From an uncultured Solobacterium sp. (GTDB lineage: Bacteria; Bacillota_I; Bacilli_A; Erysipelotrichales; Erysipelotrichaceae), in NCBI GenBank assembly GCA_938039295.1, contig CALHUY010000081.1:1-33660 (forward strand): a stretch of 33,660 nucleotides of DNA, written 5' to 3'. The number at the start of each line of letters is the position of its first letter. Position 1 is the first letter of the stretch. Of this stretch, positions 32,015-33,660 are shown piece by piece. The notes below the pieces were generated by a model. It was not told where the DNA came from. It saw only the letters and a program-made list of their open reading frames with translations, and ran no database searches. The position numbers and the translations under genes were made by a program.

Positions 32015-33348
32015 TACAATAAGCCCTTTTCCACTAATTCATTACGGTACTTATCTGCACTATCAAAGTCTTTATCTGCCTTGGCTTGATTCCACTTCGC
32101 AAATAATTCTTTCTCTGCTTCGCCAATCACCGGTTTATCCACAACAATACCCAATACATTCAACATCTTTTCCACAGCATTGCTGTAAAGAGCTAACTGT
32201 GCAAAGTCAATTTCTCTTTGACGTAAAGTCTGATTTAACTTCTTCACAGTTTCAAAGATAACCGCATACGCATTTGGTGTATTCATATCATCATCCAAGC
32301 AATCCAAGAATGCACGATACGATTCCTTATCATAATCATCACCCATGACATAATTCGCAAGTGCAGCTTTGATATATGACTGCTTCAGTGGTGTTAATAC
32401 TTTATCTAATTCCTTACGGGCAGTTTCAATTGTCTCATCAGAGAAGTTCAATTCCTTACGATAATGTACAGAGGACACTAACCATCTTGTTAGGTTTGTA
32501 CCTAGAGATACAACAACATCCTTTGCCCACATCGTATTACCTAGTGACTTAGACATCTTTTGTCCATCGATATTTACCATGGCATTATGTACCCAATAGT
32601 TAGCGAGCGTATTGCCATGCATCGCTTCTTGTTGAGCAGCTTCATTTTCATGGTGAGGAAACTTCAAATCCATACCACCACCGTGAATATCGATACAATC
32701 ACCAATATTATCATTGATCATTACAACACATTCCGTATGCCATCCTGGGCGACCTTCTCCCCATGGAGAATTCCACTTAATACCCATATCTGTCTTTTTC
32801 CATAGCGCAAAGTCATATGGATTTTTCTTTTGGTCATTCGTTTCAATACGCGCACCAGCCTCTAGTTGGTCCATGTGCTGATGAGAAATCTCACCATAAG
32901 TTGGTACAGATTCAACAGAGAAATATACATCACCATTTGCTTCATAGGCATGACCTGTCTTAACAAGTTTATCAATGAATTCAATAATTTTATCCATTGT
33001 TTCTGTAACACGCGGTGTAATATCTGGAAGTTCTGTATTGAGTAACGTACGTACTTCTTGGTATGCATCAATATATCGCTGTGCAATCACTGCTTCTGTT
33101 GTATTTTCTTCAGCAGCTTTCTTAATGATCTTGTCATCAACATCTGTGAAGTTAGATACATACGTAACGCTATATCCTTCTGCTTCGAATAAACGTTTCA
33201 ACACATCAAACACAATCATTGGTCGTGCATTACCGATATGTGCATAGTTATACACAGTTGGTCCACACACATACATGTCCACGTGTCCCTCATGAATTGG
33301 TTTGAATTCTTCGATTTGTAAAGTCTTTGTATTATACAGTCTGATCAT
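32014..33348 (-). CDS. cysS: cysteinyl-tRNA synthetase
   Basis: 444 aa class I synthetase that charges tRNA-Cys. The HIGH-type motif is YNYAHIGNARP and the KMSKS loop is KMSKSLGN. Zinc/cysteine-selecting ligands are visible in CGPTVYNY, GWHTECVVM and HGGGMDLKFPHHENE. The C-terminal anticodon-binding domain (~350-444) ends slightly earlier than in the ~465-aa Bacillus enzyme. The ATG at 33348 follows AGGAGG. Expression is controlled by the T-box leader just upstream. Confidence 0.97.
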   Translation of the reverse strand: MIRLYNTKTLQIEEFKPIHEGHVDMYVCGPTVYNYAHIGNARPMIVFDVLKRLFEAEGYSVTYVSNFTDVDDKIIKKAAEENTTEAVIAQRYIDAYQEVRTLLNTELPDITPRVTETMDKIIEFIDKLVKTGHAYEANGDVYFSVESVPTYGEISHQHMDQLEAGARIETNDQKKNPYDFALWKKTDMGIKWNSPWGEGRPGWHTECVVMINDNIGDCIDIHGGGMDLKFPHHENEAAQQEAMHGNTLANYWVHNAMVNIDGQKMSKSLGNTMWAKDVVVSLGTNLTRWLVSSVHYRKELNFSDETIETARKELDKVLTPLKQSYIKAALANYVMGDDYDKESYRAFLDCLDDDMNTPNAYAVIFETVKKLNQTLRQREIDFAQLALYSNAVEKMLNVLGIVVDKPVIGEAEKELFAKWNQAKADKDFDSADKYRNELVEKGLL

Positions 33349-33363
33349 ATTCTTCCTCCTGTT

Positions 33364-33566
33364 AAAAAAGCGTCTTCCTTAAAAAGACGCTATGCGTATC
33401 CACTCTTTAGAATTTCACTGATAACATTAGTGCAACGTCCTTCTCTACATATCAAGAAGACCCTCTCGGAGGCATTCCCATCAACACCATCTGCCAAAGC
33501 ACTCTCACCAAATGTGCCTCTCTCTTAAGCCGGTATATTGTAGTACTATTTCCGATCAACGGTTTA
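33364..33566 (-). ncRNA. cysteine-specific T-box riboswitch controlling cysS
   Basis: Minus strand, between promoter and cysS. Stem I has GGAAATAGTA (AGTA), AGAGAGGCACATTTGGTGAG (GGTG loop) and the specifier codon TGC (Cys) at 33474-33472 in GGGAATGCCT. The core reads AGAGTGGATACGC (33406-33394), where TGGA (33402-33399) is complementary to a UCCA tRNA 3' end, as expected for the U73 discriminator of tRNA-Cys. Antiterminator: AAAGA/TCTTT plus CGC/GCG around a 7-base bulge. Competing terminator: GCGTCTT / AAGACGC (33390-33370) then TTTTTT. Uncharged tRNA-Cys should permit read-through. Confidence 0.87.
33370..33390 (-). terminator. T-box terminator hairpin
   Basis: GCGTCTT, 7-base loop, AAGACGC, then TTTTTT (33369-33364). 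The 5' arm (33390-33383) is shared with the antiterminator, so the two folds are exclusive. Confidence 0.9.
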
Positions 33567-33570
33567 TTTG

Positions 33571-33599
33571 ATTATAGCGTAATTCTAGGAAGCTTAAAA
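33571..33599 (-). promoter_or_regulatory. promoter of the cysS operon
   Basis: Minus strand: perfect -10 TATAAT (33576-33571), 17 bp from a weak -35 TTTTAA (33599-33594). The predicted start near 33564 is just before stem I of the T-box. Confidence 0.62.
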
Positions 33600-33623
33600 G
33601 GCATTGTATCTTGAAAATAACGA

Positions 33624-33660
33624 TTAATCCTCTTCTTCATCCCAAAAGGAATGACGCAAT
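33624..33660 (-). CDS. C-terminal end of an unidentified upstream gene (partial)
   Basis: The last codons read LRHSFWDEEED then TAA, cut by the window edge. An acidic end and common codons make this frame plausible. A second open frame through the same bases ends at the TAA overlapping the -10 box (near 33572) and uses rarer codons such as AGG. I prefer the first. Eleven residues are too few to name the protein. Confidence 0.4.
   Translation of the reverse strand, partial: LRHSFWDEEED

Overview
The window is a low-GC Gram-positive chromosome segment. It carries the conserved translation/transcription block cysS-mrnC-rlmB-(sigma factor)-rpmG-secE-nusG-rplK-rplA-rplJ-rplL-ybxB-rpoB-rpoC, almost all on the minus strand, so transcription runs from the right edge to the left. 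A cysteine T-box, an L10 leader, Mini-RNase III and strong AGGAGG ribosome binding sites all fit Bacillota. An enlarged RpoB and an Asn at the classical rifampicin-contact His point towards Erysipelotrichia or a Mollicutes relative. That placement is inference; no 16S sequence is inside the window.

Layout from right to left. 33.66-30.2 kb: the tail of an unidentified gene, a T-box leader, then cysS, mrnC, rlmB and a sigma-70-like factor, closed by a long hairpin. 30.2-27.1 kb: a zinc ABC importer (znuA with a His-rich loop, znuC, znuB) plus a small exported protein. 27.0-21.9 kb: rpmG, secE, nusG, a small membrane protein, and a heterodimeric ABC exporter. 21.84-20.6 kb: rplK-rplA with its own promoter, leader and terminator. 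20.4-10.2 kb: an accessory block of ten genes on both strands: a surface-type protein, an orphan cytosolic protein, an M24 peptidase with two exported proteins, a proline-iminopeptidase-like hydrolase, a PTS permease (EIIA, EIIB, EIIC) with its PRD regulator, and an HD-domain phosphohydrolase. 10.16-9.0 kb: promoter, L10 leader, rplJ and rplL. 9.0-0.2 kb: ybxB methyltransferase, then rpoB and rpoC from a promoter inside the end of ybxB. 0.11-0 kb: an rRNA operon promoter and leader firing out of the left edge.

The core genes keep the Bacillus-like order but are split in three places: by the zinc operon, by the exporter pair, and by the 10 kb block between rplA and rplJ. Each ribosomal sub-operon has its own promoter, and rplK and rpoB share identical -35/-10 hexamers. 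I see no transposase, integrase, CRISPR array or tRNA gene. I found no convincing wholly new system. The strongest items for follow-up are the T-box with a degenerate core, the probable intrinsic rifampicin-resistance residue, the possibly leaderless peptidase mRNA, and the unexplained genes in the accessory block.
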